The notes beneath the pieces are model-generated. The model was not told where the DNA came from and ran no database searches. It worked only from the letters and a program-made list of their open reading frames with translations. This document shows positions 43,705-51,997 of a DNA stretch of 64,000 bases, piece after piece. Numbering within the stretch: position 1 is the stretch's first letter; the number at the start of each line of letters is the position of its first letter. Source of the DNA: Mesorhizobium sp. WSM4313 (GTDB lineage: Bacteria > Pseudomonadota > Alphaproteobacteria > Rhizobiales > Rhizobiaceae); assembly GCF_002294725.1 (NCBI RefSeq), contig NZ_NSFT01000003.1, forward strand, positions 372,001-436,000, given 5' to 3'. Both the position numbers and the translations under genes were made by a program.

Positions 43705-44643
43705 TTGAAAGTCGGGGTTGTTCTCAATCCGATTGCCGGCGGCGGCAGGCTCAAGCGGCATTGGGCGGAGGCCGCGGCATCGCTCAACAGGAATTTCGGC
43801 GATTTCCACTTGCGGGAAACTCAGGCCAGCGGCGACGCAGAGCGGCTGGCGATCGACCTCGCCGCCGGCGGGTGCGACCTGGTGATCGCGGCAGGCGGCG
43901 ACGGCACCGCAAGCGAGGTGGCCGACGGGTTGCTGCAGGCACAAGATGAGACCGGCCAGGAAGCCGCGCTTGGCCTTCTGCCCTGTGGTACCGGCATCGA
44001 CTTCGCGCGCGGGCTCGACTTGCCGCGCGGCATCGATGCCGCGCTGAAGCGGATCGCCGATTCCAATGCGCGAAAAATCGACGCCGGCCGCATCTGCTAC
44101 ATCGACGACCACGGCGCGCTGGCCAGCCGCCACTTCATCAACATCGCCAGCCTCGGCCTGTCCGGCGCGACGGATCGCGCCGTCAATGCGGACAAGCGCA
44201 AGGGCAGGGTCTCGGCCAAGGCGCTGTTCTTCTGGCGCACCGTGCTGGAGTTCATCCGCTACCGTTTTCAGGATGTCAGGATCACCATCGACGACGGCGA
44301 GCCGGTCGAGGCGCGCATGGCGCTGGTGGCGGTGGCCAACGGCAAATTCTTCGGCGGCGGCATGATGATCGCGCCGGACGCCGAGCTCGCCGACGGCCAG
44401 TTCGATATCATCATCCTGCGGGCCGCCGGCAAGCTTGGGCTGATCCGCGACCTCCGCCTGCTCTACGGCGGGCGCCACCGCAACCATCCGGCAATCACCA
44501 TCCTGCGTGGCCGCAAGGTGCTGGTCGAGCCGCTCGGCGATGCCGAGAAGAACGGCGCGCTGGTCGACATAGACGGCGAGTCGCCAGGCCGAATTCCGGC
44601 GACATTCGAGATCCTGCCCGGCGCGCTGACGCTGAGAGGTTGA
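43705..44643 (+). CDS. Diacylglycerol kinase-family lipid kinase (YegS/DgkB type)
   Basis: This 312-residue protein shows the DAGK catalytic motifs: VVLNPIAGGGRLKRHW (nucleotide-binding), VIAAGGDGTASEVADGL and LLPCGTGIDFARGLDL, followed by a substrate lobe with VAVANGKFFGGGMMIAPDA. Relatives phosphorylate diacylglycerol, phosphatidylglycerol or sphingoid-like lipids. The start is most likely TTG at 43705, with GGGGGAGG five bases upstream; the frame extends further but loses homology. A dispersed element follows the stop. Confidence 0.85.
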   Translation: MKVGVVLNPIAGGGRLKRHWAEAAASLNRNFGDFHLRETQASGDAERLAIDLAAGGCDLVIAAGGDGTASEVADGLLQAQDETGQEAALGLLPCGTGIDFARGLDLPRGIDAALKRIADSNARKIDAGRICYIDDHGALASRHFINIASLGLSGATDRAVNADKRKGRVSAKALFFWRTVLEFIRYRFQDVRITIDDGEPVEARMALVAVANGKFFGGGMMIAPDAELADGQFDIIILRAAGKLGLIRDLRLLYGGRHRNHPAITILRGRKVLVEPLGDAEKNGALVDIDGESPGRIPATFEILPGALTLRG

Positions 44644-44992
44644 ATCAAGACGTTGGCCAGGGGTGGAGCGCCCCGCGGCGTCGTCATCCCTGGGCGAAGC
44701 AGGAGCGAAGCTCCGTCGCGGAGACCCTGGGATCCATGCCGGGACTCCTGAGCGCAGCCACGGTGCAGAATTCTTCACCGCTGCACCTTCGGCTTGGTCG
44801 CGGCATGGATACTCGGGTCAAGCCCGAGTATGACGAAGGGAGGGCCGGTTCCGCCAATTGTCGAGGTATGCAGTCCGGTCGGAACTTCTGCCTGAGAACC
44901 AACCGAGATGTTGAAGTTCCGATTCAATTCGTTGCGGGGATGATTCCGGAGGCTTACTCAAAGTCCTGATTTCATTCCACGATCCCACTGTT
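44644..44992. other. Intergenic stretch of 349 bases holding a dispersed element
   Basis: It contains copy 3 of the palindromic element (44682-44836) and a remaining tail with no supported gene. Confidence 0.6.
44682..44836. repeat. Dispersed palindromic element, copy 3 of 3 (diverged)
   Basis: It opens CGTCATCCCTGGGCGAAGCA and has GGAGACCCTGGGATCCATGC, as in copies 1 and 2. The right half (GGCATGGATACTCGGGTC...GTATGACGA) is more diverged, with ATTCCGTGAC replaced by a GC-rich stretch. Confidence 0.65.
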
Positions 44993-45910
44993 TCAAATCT
45001 CCAGCTTGGCCGGGAACCCCGGCGCGCGAAGCTCCGTGCCGACCGCGTCCTCCAAAAGCTTGACGATCTGTGTCGACCAGGCACCACCACCATAGGCGCG
45101 CTTACCCTCTTCGAAAATCGCGTTGACGCGGGTGGCAAGATCGAGCGGCGCGCCGAAATCCCTGCCCATGGCAAGCGCGAAGCCGAGGTCCTTCAGCGCC
45201 AGGTCCATGGTGAAGCCGACGTCGTAGGAGCCGTTAAGCACCAGCTGGCTTTCGGTCTCGTGGACGAAGCTGTTGCCGGAAGAGGCGACGATGGCGTGGT
45301 AGGCCTGGGCGAGATCGAGCCCGCCCTGCTTCGCCAGCATCAACGCTTCGCCGGCAGCGACGAGATGAATGAAGGCGAGCATATTGGTGATGACCTTGAT
45401 CACCGCCGCCGAGCCGATCGGCCCCATCAGGAAGGATTTCGCGCACATCGCCTCGATGGCCGGACGATGGCGTTCGTAGAGCGCCGCATCGCCGCCGACG
45501 AGCGCCGTGATCCTGCCCACTGCGGCCAGATGCACGCCGCCGGTCACCGGGCATTCGAGCGTCTCGATGCCTTGTGCCGATGCCAGCGCGGCGAGTCGTA
45601 AAATCTCGTCACGGCCATTGGTCGACATCTCGATCCAGGTGCCGCCCGCGGGCAGGCCCTGGAGCAATCCGTCGGGGCCGGCGAGCACTGTTTCGCTGAC
45701 CTTCGGCGAGGGCAGGCAGGTGATTGCATTGCCGGCGCGGGCAGCGGCCTCGGCGGGGCTACCCGACGCCGATGCACCGAGCGCGACCAGGCGCTCGACC
45801 GGCGCCGGGTCGCGGTCGAAGACGGTGACGGCAAAGCCGTTGCGCAGCAGGCTGGCGGCAAGGTTGCCGCCGAGATGGCCAAGGCCGACGAAGGCATAAG
45901 CGAGGGTCAC
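44993..45910 (-). CDS. NAD(P)-dependent oxidoreductase, 3-hydroxyisobutyrate dehydrogenase family
   Basis: This 305-residue enzyme has an N-terminal Rossmann fold (AFVGLGHLGGNLAASLLRNG), the substrate motif ECPVTGGVHLAAVGRITALVGG and the catalytic region SAAVIKVITNMLAFIHL, whose lysine is typical of beta-hydroxyacid dehydrogenases. It likely oxidises a 3-hydroxy acid. It overlaps the preceding enolase-family gene by four bases (ATGA), giving an operon with the dehydratase and GMC oxidase. Confidence 0.85.
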   Translation of the reverse strand: MTLAYAFVGLGHLGGNLAASLLRNGFAVTVFDRDPAPVERLVALGASASGSPAEAAARAGNAITCLPSPKVSETVLAGPDGLLQGLPAGGTWIEMSTNGRDEILRLAALASAQGIETLECPVTGGVHLAAVGRITALVGGDAALYERHRPAIEAMCAKSFLMGPIGSAAVIKVITNMLAFIHLVAAGEALMLAKQGGLDLAQAYHAIVASSGNSFVHETESQLVLNGSYDVGFTMDLALKDLGFALAMGRDFGAPLDLATRVNAIFEEGKRAYGGGAWSTQIVKLLEDAVGTELRAPGFPAKLEI

Positions 45911-47118
45911 GGCATCAGCGGCGTCTGCATCATCTGCAGATGCAGCTCCTTGCCGCTATAGGGATGGGCCTCGCAGACCGCCTCGTCGAGCTCGACGCCG
46001 AGGCCGGGCTCCTTCGAGGGGATGACGTTGCCGTCCTGCCATTCGATTTTCTTCTTGAGCAGCGTGGCGTGGAAACCGTCCCACTGCTTGAGCGATTCCA
46101 GGATGAGGAAGTTGGGCAGCGTCACCGCGAGCTGGATGTTGGCGGCGCCGACGATCGGGCCGCAATAGCAATGCGGCGCCACCTGGATGTGGTAGGCTTC
46201 GGCCATGGCAGCGATCTTCTTGGTCTCGAGAATGCCGCCGGAGCGGCCGAGATCCGGCTGCAGGATGGTCGCGGCGCGGTTCTCGATGACGCGGGCGAAC
46301 TCGAACTTCGTCGTCAGCCGCTCGCCGGTTGCTATCGGGATGGAGGTCTGGCGGGCGACTTGCGCCATTACTTCCGGCATGTCCGGAGGCACCGGCTCCT
46401 CGAACCACAGCGGATCGTAGGGCTCGATGGCGCGGGCGAGCCGCAGCGCGCCCGAGGCGGTGAACTGGCCATGCGTGCCAAACAGGATATCCGCCCTGTT
46501 ACCGACTGCTTCGCGGATCGCCTTGACCATGCGCGCCGACAGATCGATGTCGATCAAGCGCGGCTGATGGCCGTCATAGGCGGTGTAGGGGCCGGCCGGA
46601 TCGAGCTTCACGGCATTAAAACCCTGCTCGACATATTCGAGCGCACAGGCGGCCGCCATATCGGGGTCATTGTAGACGTTCTTGCCGCGCGCATCTTCCG
46701 AATGGACGCTGCCGGTGTGCGGATAGAGGTAGGTGTAGGAGCGCAGGGTCTCGTGCACCTGGCCGCCGAGCAGCTTGTAGACCGGCTTGCCGGCCTCCTT
46801 GCCGACGATGTCCCAGCAGGCCATTTCGAGCGCCGAGAAGCAGCCCATGCCGGAAACGTCGGGGCGCTGGGTGAAGCCGGAGGAATAGGCGCGGCGGAAG
46901 AAATTCTCGATGTCGTGCGGATCGCGGCCGACGAGATAGCGCTCGGCCATGTCCTCGATCATCCTGGCGGTGACATGCGCGGAGAAGGTGGCGTTGTAGG
47001 CCTCGCCATAGCCGACCACGCCGCCATCGGTGGTGAGCTTGACGAAGATGAAATACTTGCCGCCGATGCCGGGCGGCGGGTTGCCGACAACCCAGGTCTT
47101 CACGTCGGTGATTTTCAT
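45907..47118 (-). CDS. Mandelate racemase/enolase-family sugar-acid dehydratase
   Basis: This 403-residue protein has the enolase-superfamily barrel with KLDPAGP and metal ligands within LWFEEPVPPDMPEV and IATGERL, and the capping domain from MKITDVKTWVVGNPPPGIGG. The order ASGALRLARAIEPYDPLWFEEP resembles galactonate/galactarate dehydratases, which dehydrate an aldonic acid. The start ATG at 47118 overlaps the upstream GMC gene (ATGA). The exact sugar acid is not determined. Confidence 0.82.
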   Translation of the reverse strand: MKITDVKTWVVGNPPPGIGGKYFIFVKLTTDGGVVGYGEAYNATFSAHVTARMIEDMAERYLVGRDPHDIENFFRRAYSSGFTQRPDVSGMGCFSALEMACWDIVGKEAGKPVYKLLGGQVHETLRSYTYLYPHTGSVHSEDARGKNVYNDPDMAAACALEYVEQGFNAVKLDPAGPYTAYDGHQPRLIDIDLSARMVKAIREAVGNRADILFGTHGQFTASGALRLARAIEPYDPLWFEEPVPPDMPEVMAQVARQTSIPIATGERLTTKFEFARVIENRAATILQPDLGRSGGILETKKIAAMAEAYHIQVAPHCYCGPIVGAANIQLAVTLPNFLILESLKQWDGFHATLLKKKIEWQDGNVIPSKEPGLGVELDEAVCEAHPYSGKELHLQMMQTPLMP

Positions 47119-48731
47119 TTGTGATCCTCCAGAACCAGGTCGGCGCCTTTCCATCCGGTCAGGATCGAGGCGGCGTTGGTGTTGCCCGTGATGTTGTCGG
47201 GGAAAATCGAAGCGTCGATGACGCGCAGGCTGTCCAGCCCATGCACCCGAAGCCGCGGGTCGACGACGGCGCGCGCGGCATCAGGCCCCATGCGGCAGGT
47301 CGAGACCGGGTGATAGACGGTGCCCGAGCGTTTCCTGAAATCCTGGATCAGGTCGGCGTCCGACTGGATCGAGGGGCCGGGCAGAACCTCTTCCTCGATG
47401 ATCTCGGCCATGGCCGGCATCGAGGCGATCTTGCGCACGAACTTCACCGCCGCCAGCATCTCGTCGACATCGGCGTTGGTCGAATAGGCGTTGGGCGTGA
47501 TCCTTGGATACTCGCGCGGGTCCTTCGAGCGGATCATGATCTCGCCGCGGCTCGAGGGCCGGCAGTTGGACAGGCCTATCGAGAAGCCCGGCCAGGGGTC
47601 GGGCGTCAGGATCGGACGCTCGCCGCTCTTCGGGATGACGGTGGAGAAGGCCTGGAAATAGAGCTGCATGTTCGGCCGTGTCATCGACGGGTCGGTGCGG
47701 AAGAAGCCGCCGGCATTGTTCATCGACAGCGACAGCGGACCGGAGCGCAAGAGGATGTATTGCATGCCGACGAGCAGCTTGCCCCACCAGGGCCTGAGGA
47801 TCTGATTGAGCGTCGGCAGCTTGCCCTTGAAGGTGTAGTTGATGCCGACATGGTCCTGCAGATTGGCGCCGATATTGTCGTTGGCATGGACGACCGGGAT
47901 GCCGAGGTCGGCCAGCAATGCCGCAGGGCCGATACCGGACAGCTGCAGCAACTGCGGCGAGTTGATCGAGCCGCCCGACAGGATCACCTCGCGGCCCGCG
48001 CGAGCCGTCTTCTTCTGCCCGTTCTGCTCGTATTCGATGCCGACGGCGCGTTTGCCCTCGAACAGGATTTTCGTCGCCAGCGCGTTGGTTTCGACACGGA
48101 CATTGCCGCGTTTCATCGCCGGCCGCAGGAAGGCGCGGGCGGCCGACATGCGGCGTCCGTTCTTCGTCGTGATCTGGTAGACGCCGACGCCTTCCTGGGA
48201 GGCGCCGTTGAAGTCCGGATTGAGCGGCAGCCCGGCTTGCTGTGCGGCGGCAAGGTAGCGCTTGGTCAGCGGATGCACCGCGTTCGTGCAGTCGGTGATG
48301 TGCAAGGGGCCGCCGACGCCCCGCCACTGGTCGGCGCCCGCCGCATTGTCTTCCAGCGCCTTGAAGGAGGGCAGGAGGTCATCATAGGCCCAGCCGGGAT
48401 TGCCAGCGGCCGCCCAAGCGTCGAAATCCTCGCGCGCGCCCCTGATATAGACCATGGCGTTGATCGAGCTCGAGCCGCCGAGCAGCTTGCCGCGCGGCCA
48501 GTGGTCGCTGTTGCCGGCCAGGCCAGGGTCGGACTCCGCCTTGTAGTTCCAGTTGACGGCCGGGTCGAAGAAGGTCTTGCCGTAGCCGAGCGGCATCTGA
48601 ACATAGAACCGCCGGTCGGTTCCGCCGGCCTCCAGCACCAGCACCGAGAAGCGGCCCGAGGCCGACAGCCTGTCGGCAACGACGGAACCGGCCGAGCCGG
48701 AGCCGACGATGATGAAGTCGTAAGTCTGCAT
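47115..48731 (-). CDS. GMC-family FAD oxidoreductase (alcohol/choline dehydrogenase type)
   Basis: This 538-residue enzyme has the FAD-binding motif FIIVGSGSAGSVVADRLS, the GMC signatures GKLLGGSSSINAMVYIRG and GSINSPQLLQLSGIGP, and the catalytic His near STCRMG and NITGNTNAASI at the end. Members oxidise choline, alcohols or sugars. It is the first gene of an operon with the dehydratase and the 3-hydroxyacid-type dehydrogenase, so a sugar alcohol or aldonic-acid pathway is likely. The substrate is inferred. Confidence 0.88.
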   Translation of the reverse strand: MQTYDFIIVGSGSAGSVVADRLSASGRFSVLVLEAGGTDRRFYVQMPLGYGKTFFDPAVNWNYKAESDPGLAGNSDHWPRGKLLGGSSSINAMVYIRGAREDFDAWAAAGNPGWAYDDLLPSFKALEDNAAGADQWRGVGGPLHITDCTNAVHPLTKRYLAAAQQAGLPLNPDFNGASQEGVGVYQITTKNGRRMSAARAFLRPAMKRGNVRVETNALATKILFEGKRAVGIEYEQNGQKKTARAGREVILSGGSINSPQLLQLSGIGPAALLADLGIPVVHANDNIGANLQDHVGINYTFKGKLPTLNQILRPWWGKLLVGMQYILLRSGPLSLSMNNAGGFFRTDPSMTRPNMQLYFQAFSTVIPKSGERPILTPDPWPGFSIGLSNCRPSSRGEIMIRSKDPREYPRITPNAYSTNADVDEMLAAVKFVRKIASMPAMAEIIEEEVLPGPSIQSDADLIQDFRKRSGTVYHPVSTCRMGPDAARAVVDPRLRVHGLDSLRVIDASIFPDNITGNTNAASILTGWKGADLVLEDHK

Positions 48732-48919
48732 GATGGAAAAGCGGGCTCCGCAATGTTGCGCTTACCCTAGACATTGCCGGCTTGCGGCGTCGCCGTGGCT
48801 TCCGGCATGGCTTGTGAAAAAAGCGACCGGCGCAGTGGGGCACATTTCGCTTTTACCTGAGCTTGCGACATGGCGGTCGCATTGATACGCAACAGAAGCT
48901 ACCCTTTGAGGATTTCGCC

Positions 48920-49315
48920 ATGGTGCATTACGCGGACGGAAAACCCCTTGGCGATCTGACCTTGCGCACGCTCGCCATGCCCTCCGACGCCAATGCGGCC
49001 GGCGACATCTTCGGCGGCTGGGTGATGGCGCAGATGGACCTTGCCTGCGGCATCCGCGCCGCCGAGCGCGCCAAGGGCCGCGTGGTCACCGCCGCGGTCA
49101 AGGAGATGTCCTTCGCCAAGCCGATGAAGATCGGCGACACGCTCTGCATCTACACCCATGTCGAGCGCGTCGGCCGCACCTCGATGGTGCTCAAGGTCGA
49201 GGCTTGGGCGCAGCGCTATCTTTCCGATCTGATGGAGAAGGTCACCCATGCCGACTTCGTCATGGTGGCACTCGACGGCGAAGGCAAGCCGAAGCCGGTT
49301 CCGGCCGAGAGCTGA
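48920..49315 (+). CDS. Acyl-CoA thioesterase, YciA-like hotdog fold
   Basis: This 131-residue protein contains TLAMPSDANAAGDIFGGWVMAQMDLACG, the hotdog signature with the catalytic Asp near DANAAGDIFGGW, and KGRVVTAAVKEMSFAKPMKIGDTLCIYT. YciA-type enzymes hydrolyse medium- to short-chain acyl-CoA. GAGG precedes the ATG at 48920. A longer frame begins at 48863 but adds no domain. Confidence 0.88.
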   Translation: MVHYADGKPLGDLTLRTLAMPSDANAAGDIFGGWVMAQMDLACGIRAAERAKGRVVTAAVKEMSFAKPMKIGDTLCIYTHVERVGRTSMVLKVEAWAQRYLSDLMEKVTHADFVMVALDGEGKPKPVPAES

Positions 49316-49439
49316 TGCTCCGGCGGGACTGATTCTCCCCAGACTTGCCGCTCTGTAACAACGCCTGCGCGGGAGATTTGCTTCGCGACATCCAATGGTT
49401 GCCTTCACGCCCCACCTTGTAGGCGCAGGGGGAAAGACA

Positions 49440-49643
49440 ATGCGTCAACATATGCTGAACGGCTGGCTCGTGGCAGCCCTTGTTGCTTTGGTCTGCCTGC
49501 TCGGCGTAACGGCCTACATGGAAGTCAGCACAGGTCTTCCACACGTCGCCTGCATGCGGGATCTGACGGCGGTCGGCAAGATGGCAGCGCAATTCAAGAG
49601 CTGCTCGACGGCGTGCTGCGACAGCACTGCCCCAAGCGTCTGA
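49440..49643 (+). CDS. Possible small membrane protein
   Basis: ATG at 49440 follows GGGGGAAAG and opens a 67-residue protein with one hydrophobic segment (GWLVAALVALVCLLGVTAY) and a Cys-rich tail (SCSTACC). Coding status rests on the ribosome site and the membrane segment only. It lies between two unrelated genes with no clear partner. Confidence 0.4.
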   Translation: MRQHMLNGWLVAALVALVCLLGVTAYMEVSTGLPHVACMRDLTAVGKMAAQFKSCSTACCDSTAPSV

Positions 49644-49803
49644 TCGGTGGCGGCTAAAGGCGGGGTCTCCTTGGCGAAGCAGCTGCCCGGCGACGCCGGC
49701 GGCGGAACCGCGGAGGCTCTGATCAAAACCGAAAGCGCGATGCGACCGGCGCTGAGGCCCACGGTTTCATCGGCAGGCTAAAAACCCTTGCATTGCAATG
49801 GCT

Positions 49804-50172
49804 TCAGGCCTCTAGGCCGTCAAATTTCGCGCGTGCTTCGCGGACCCGATTGGTGTTCTTGCGCGCCCATTCGCCGAGCGCGCCGACCGGCACGAGCAGC
49901 TCGTGACCGAGTTGGGTGAGCTCGTAATCGACACGTGGCGGAATGGTCGGAAACACTTTGCGCGTGACGAAGCCGTCACGCTCCAAACCGCGCAAGGTGG
50001 TGGTCAGCATCTTTTGCGAAATTCCGCCAACGGCGGCGCGCAATTCGTTGAAGCGCATTGGTCCGCCGCCGAGCTTGCCGACCACGAGCACCGTCCATTT
50101 GTCGCCGACCCGTTGCAGGATTTCTGAAACGGCCCGGCAGTCCTCGGTGTTGTGCGGGTGCCTCAGTAACAA
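49804..50172 (-). CDS. HxlR-family regulator
   Basis: This 122-residue winged-helix protein has EILQRVGDKWTVLVVGKLGGGPMRFNELRAAVGGISQKMLTTTLRGLERDGFV, the HxlR recognition region, preceded by Cys13 (NTEDCRAV), which in relatives such as YodB and QorR senses quinones or diamide. The TTG start at 50172 has GGAGG seven bases upstream. It is divergent from the FMN reductase gene, its probable target. Confidence 0.88.
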   Translation of the reverse strand: MLLRHPHNTEDCRAVSEILQRVGDKWTVLVVGKLGGGPMRFNELRAAVGGISQKMLTTTLRGLERDGFVTRKVFPTIPPRVDYELTQLGHELLVPVGALGEWARKNTNRVREARAKFDGLEA

Positions 50173-50219
50173 AGAAGTGCCTCCTTGCGCGCCGATTTGT
50201 CAGTATCACATATAGCGCC

Positions 50220-50236
50220 GGTATCCAAACGATACC
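50220..50236. promoter_or_regulatory. Inverted repeat GGTATC-N5-GATACC, candidate HxlR operator
   Basis: Two six-base half-sites are separated by five bases (CAAAC) in the HxlR/FMN reductase divergent gap, 26 bases before the reductase start. A further AGTATC lies about 18 bases to the left. Size and place suit an HxlR dimer. Confidence 0.55.
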
Positions 50237-50262
50237 AGAAATTCCCGCAAGGAGAGCCCCTT

Positions 50263-50868
50263 ATGTCCAAGCCCAAAATCGCCATTGTCGTCGGTTCGAC
50301 GCGCGCCGCCCGCTTCGCCGACGTGCCGACGCAGTGGATCGCCAAGATCGCCAAGTCGCACGCCGATATCGATGTCGAGATCGTCGATCTGCGCGACTGG
50401 CCGCTGCCTTTCTTCGACGAGGTCGCTTCCTCCGCCTGGGCGCCGTCGCAGAACGAAGTGGCGCAGCGCTGGCAGAAGAAGGTCGCCGAGTTCGACGGCT
50501 TCATCTTCACCGCCGCCGAATACAATCACGCCCCGACCGCTGTGCTAAAGAACGCCATCGATTACGCCGCCAATGAGTGGAACAAGAAGCCGGCCGGCTT
50601 TGTCGGCTATGGCAGCGTCGGCGGCTCGCGCGCGATCGAGCACCTTCGGCTGATCGCCGTCGAGCTGCAGATGGCGCCGGTCAAGTCGGCGGTGCACATC
50701 GCCTGGGGCGATTTCCTTGCGGTTCGCCAGGGCGAGAAGAAGCTCGAGGATCTCGAGCACCTGAACCAGTCGGCCGCCGCGCTGGTCAACGATGTCGCCT
50801 GGTGGGCAAGGGTGCTGAAAGCGGCCCGCGCCGCCGACGCGATCGCCGGCGAAGCCCAAGCCGCCTGA
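50263..50868 (+). CDS. NAD(P)H-dependent FMN reductase
   Basis: This 201-residue flavodoxin-like protein has the FMN-binding loop VVGSTRAARFADVPTQWI, DLRDWPLPFFDE, AEYNHAPTAVLKNAIDY and GFVGYGSVGGSRAIEHLR. Members reduce FMN, quinones or azo compounds. The ATG at 50263 is preferred because GGAG lies upstream. It is divergent from the HxlR regulator, a common pair for electrophile defence. Confidence 0.88.
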   Translation: MSKPKIAIVVGSTRAARFADVPTQWIAKIAKSHADIDVEIVDLRDWPLPFFDEVASSAWAPSQNEVAQRWQKKVAEFDGFIFTAAEYNHAPTAVLKNAIDYAANEWNKKPAGFVGYGSVGGSRAIEHLRLIAVELQMAPVKSAVHIAWGDFLAVRQGEKKLEDLEHLNQSAAALVNDVAWWARVLKAARAADAIAGEAQAA

Positions 50869-50897
50869 GCGGTCGATCGACACTGTCCTCCCAATGA

Positions 50898-50927
50898 GAA
50901 AGGGGCGGCGCCAGCGCTGCCCCTTTC
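50898..50927 (+). terminator. Hairpin after the FMN reductase gene
   Basis: GAAAGGGGC and GCGC pair with GCGC and GCCCCTTTC with a single mismatch around CA. It lies 30 bases after the stop codon. Confidence 0.7.
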
Positions 50928-51064
50928 CATTTGCGGAGCTGTCTGTCTGGCCTGGATCCCAGGCTGATCCCTTTGCCGCCGCGCCGTTGACCGCTCGGAA
51001 CGGCGCGTTAGATGCAGGCCCGAATCCACCGAAGAAAAAGACAGCACAGTCATGGAGGAGCGGG

Positions 51065-51430
51065 ATGCCTTGGCTTGGCAGATGGCGCAATCAGTATGGG
51101 TCCGTCCTCGACATCACCGGCGAGGACGGCAGCCGGATTGAAGGCACGTTTCGCACGGCGCTCGAAGACAGCAGCTTCTATGGACAGACCGTGCCGATAT
51201 CCGGCATCGCGCATGGCGACGTGATTGGAGTAACGGCCGCCGGCGAGGGTACGGCCGGCCCTGCCGCCGTGAGCTACACCGGCATTTTGCGGGACGGCAA
51301 ACTGGAGACGATGTGGCTGACAGTGGCCGGCAGCACCATCACCGGCAAGGAGGGCGAAACCGCTTCCCGCAAGCAGGTAGGAACCTGGCGCGCCTTCGGC
51401 ATCAGCCTCGACACCTTCGTCCGAGAATAG
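51065..51430 (+). CDS. Avidin-family protein
   Basis: This 121-residue protein aligns with streptavidin by eye: WRNQYGSVLDI corresponds to WYNQLGSTFIV (Asn9 = Asn23, Ser13 = Ser27), EGTFRTAL to TGTYESAV, ETMWLTVAG to NTQWLLTSG (Trp84 = Trp108) and LDTFVRE to HDTFTKV (Asp116 = Asp128). It lacks a signal peptide. The tyrosine at 43 is phenylalanine (Phe29) and the middle strand has no counterpart of Trp79 and Trp92. It may bind biotin weakly or another ligand. GGAGG precedes the ATG. Confidence 0.65.
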   Translation: MPWLGRWRNQYGSVLDITGEDGSRIEGTFRTALEDSSFYGQTVPISGIAHGDVIGVTAAGEGTAGPAAVSYTGILRDGKLETMWLTVAGSTITGKEGETASRKQVGTWRAFGISLDTFVRE

Positions 51431-51476
51431 CCAAGCCGACGAGAGAAGGTCCCTGATTGATGTTCATGGGTGATGG

Positions 51477-51950
51477 TCAGAGCCGGCCCTCCATGAGCAG
51501 CTCGCGGGTGCGCTTCAATGTGGACAGCAGGGCGGCTTTGTAGCCCTGGTCGCCGTCGAACTGCGCCTGTTCGGCCTGCTCCTCTGGGCCGTTCGGCTCT
51601 TTGCCACGCAGGCCGAGATAGCAGTAGAAGCGCAGATGGAGCGTGCCGTCGGCGCTCTCGAACAGTTCGTTGATGATCGCGCCCTCGCGCGGCCCGGTGG
51701 CCTGGAAGAATGTGACTTTGCTCTCCGGTTCAAGCGTGATGATCTCGCGCAGATCTGCACCCGCGATGGTCGCTTCGCGCACGAAATGCGTCGCGCTTTC
51801 TTCCACGACATCGCAGCGGGTGCAGAGGCCGGGCGGCAGGAATTGGCGGGCGTCGCGGGCCTTGAGCTCCAGGCCAGCCCAGGCTTGTGCACGGGTCAGC
51901 CTGGTCGCGCCTTCCGGGTTCACCGGGACGGTGGCGGTTGAGTAGATCAT
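51477..51950 (-). CDS. AtaL-like/DUF1857 START-fold protein
   Basis: This 157-residue protein has the pattern of DUF1857: TRLTRAQAWAGLELKARDARQFLPPGL, then REIITLEPESKVTFFQATGPREGAIINELFE and LHLRFYCYLGLRG. The fold is a START/SRPBCC lipid-binding type, seen in AtaL-like polyketide-associated proteins. Function is unknown. AAGGACACC precedes the ATG at 51950. It follows the NmrA-like gene on the same strand and may be co-transcribed with it. Confidence 0.8.
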   Translation of the reverse strand: MIYSTATVPVNPEGATRLTRAQAWAGLELKARDARQFLPPGLCTRCDVVEESATHFVREATIAGADLREIITLEPESKVTFFQATGPREGAIINELFESADGTLHLRFYCYLGLRGKEPNGPEEQAEQAQFDGDQGYKAALLSTLKRTRELLMEGRL

Positions 51951-51997
51951 AATGGTGTCCTTGGGATTGATGTTGGGGTGGCAGGCTGCCGCCGGCG

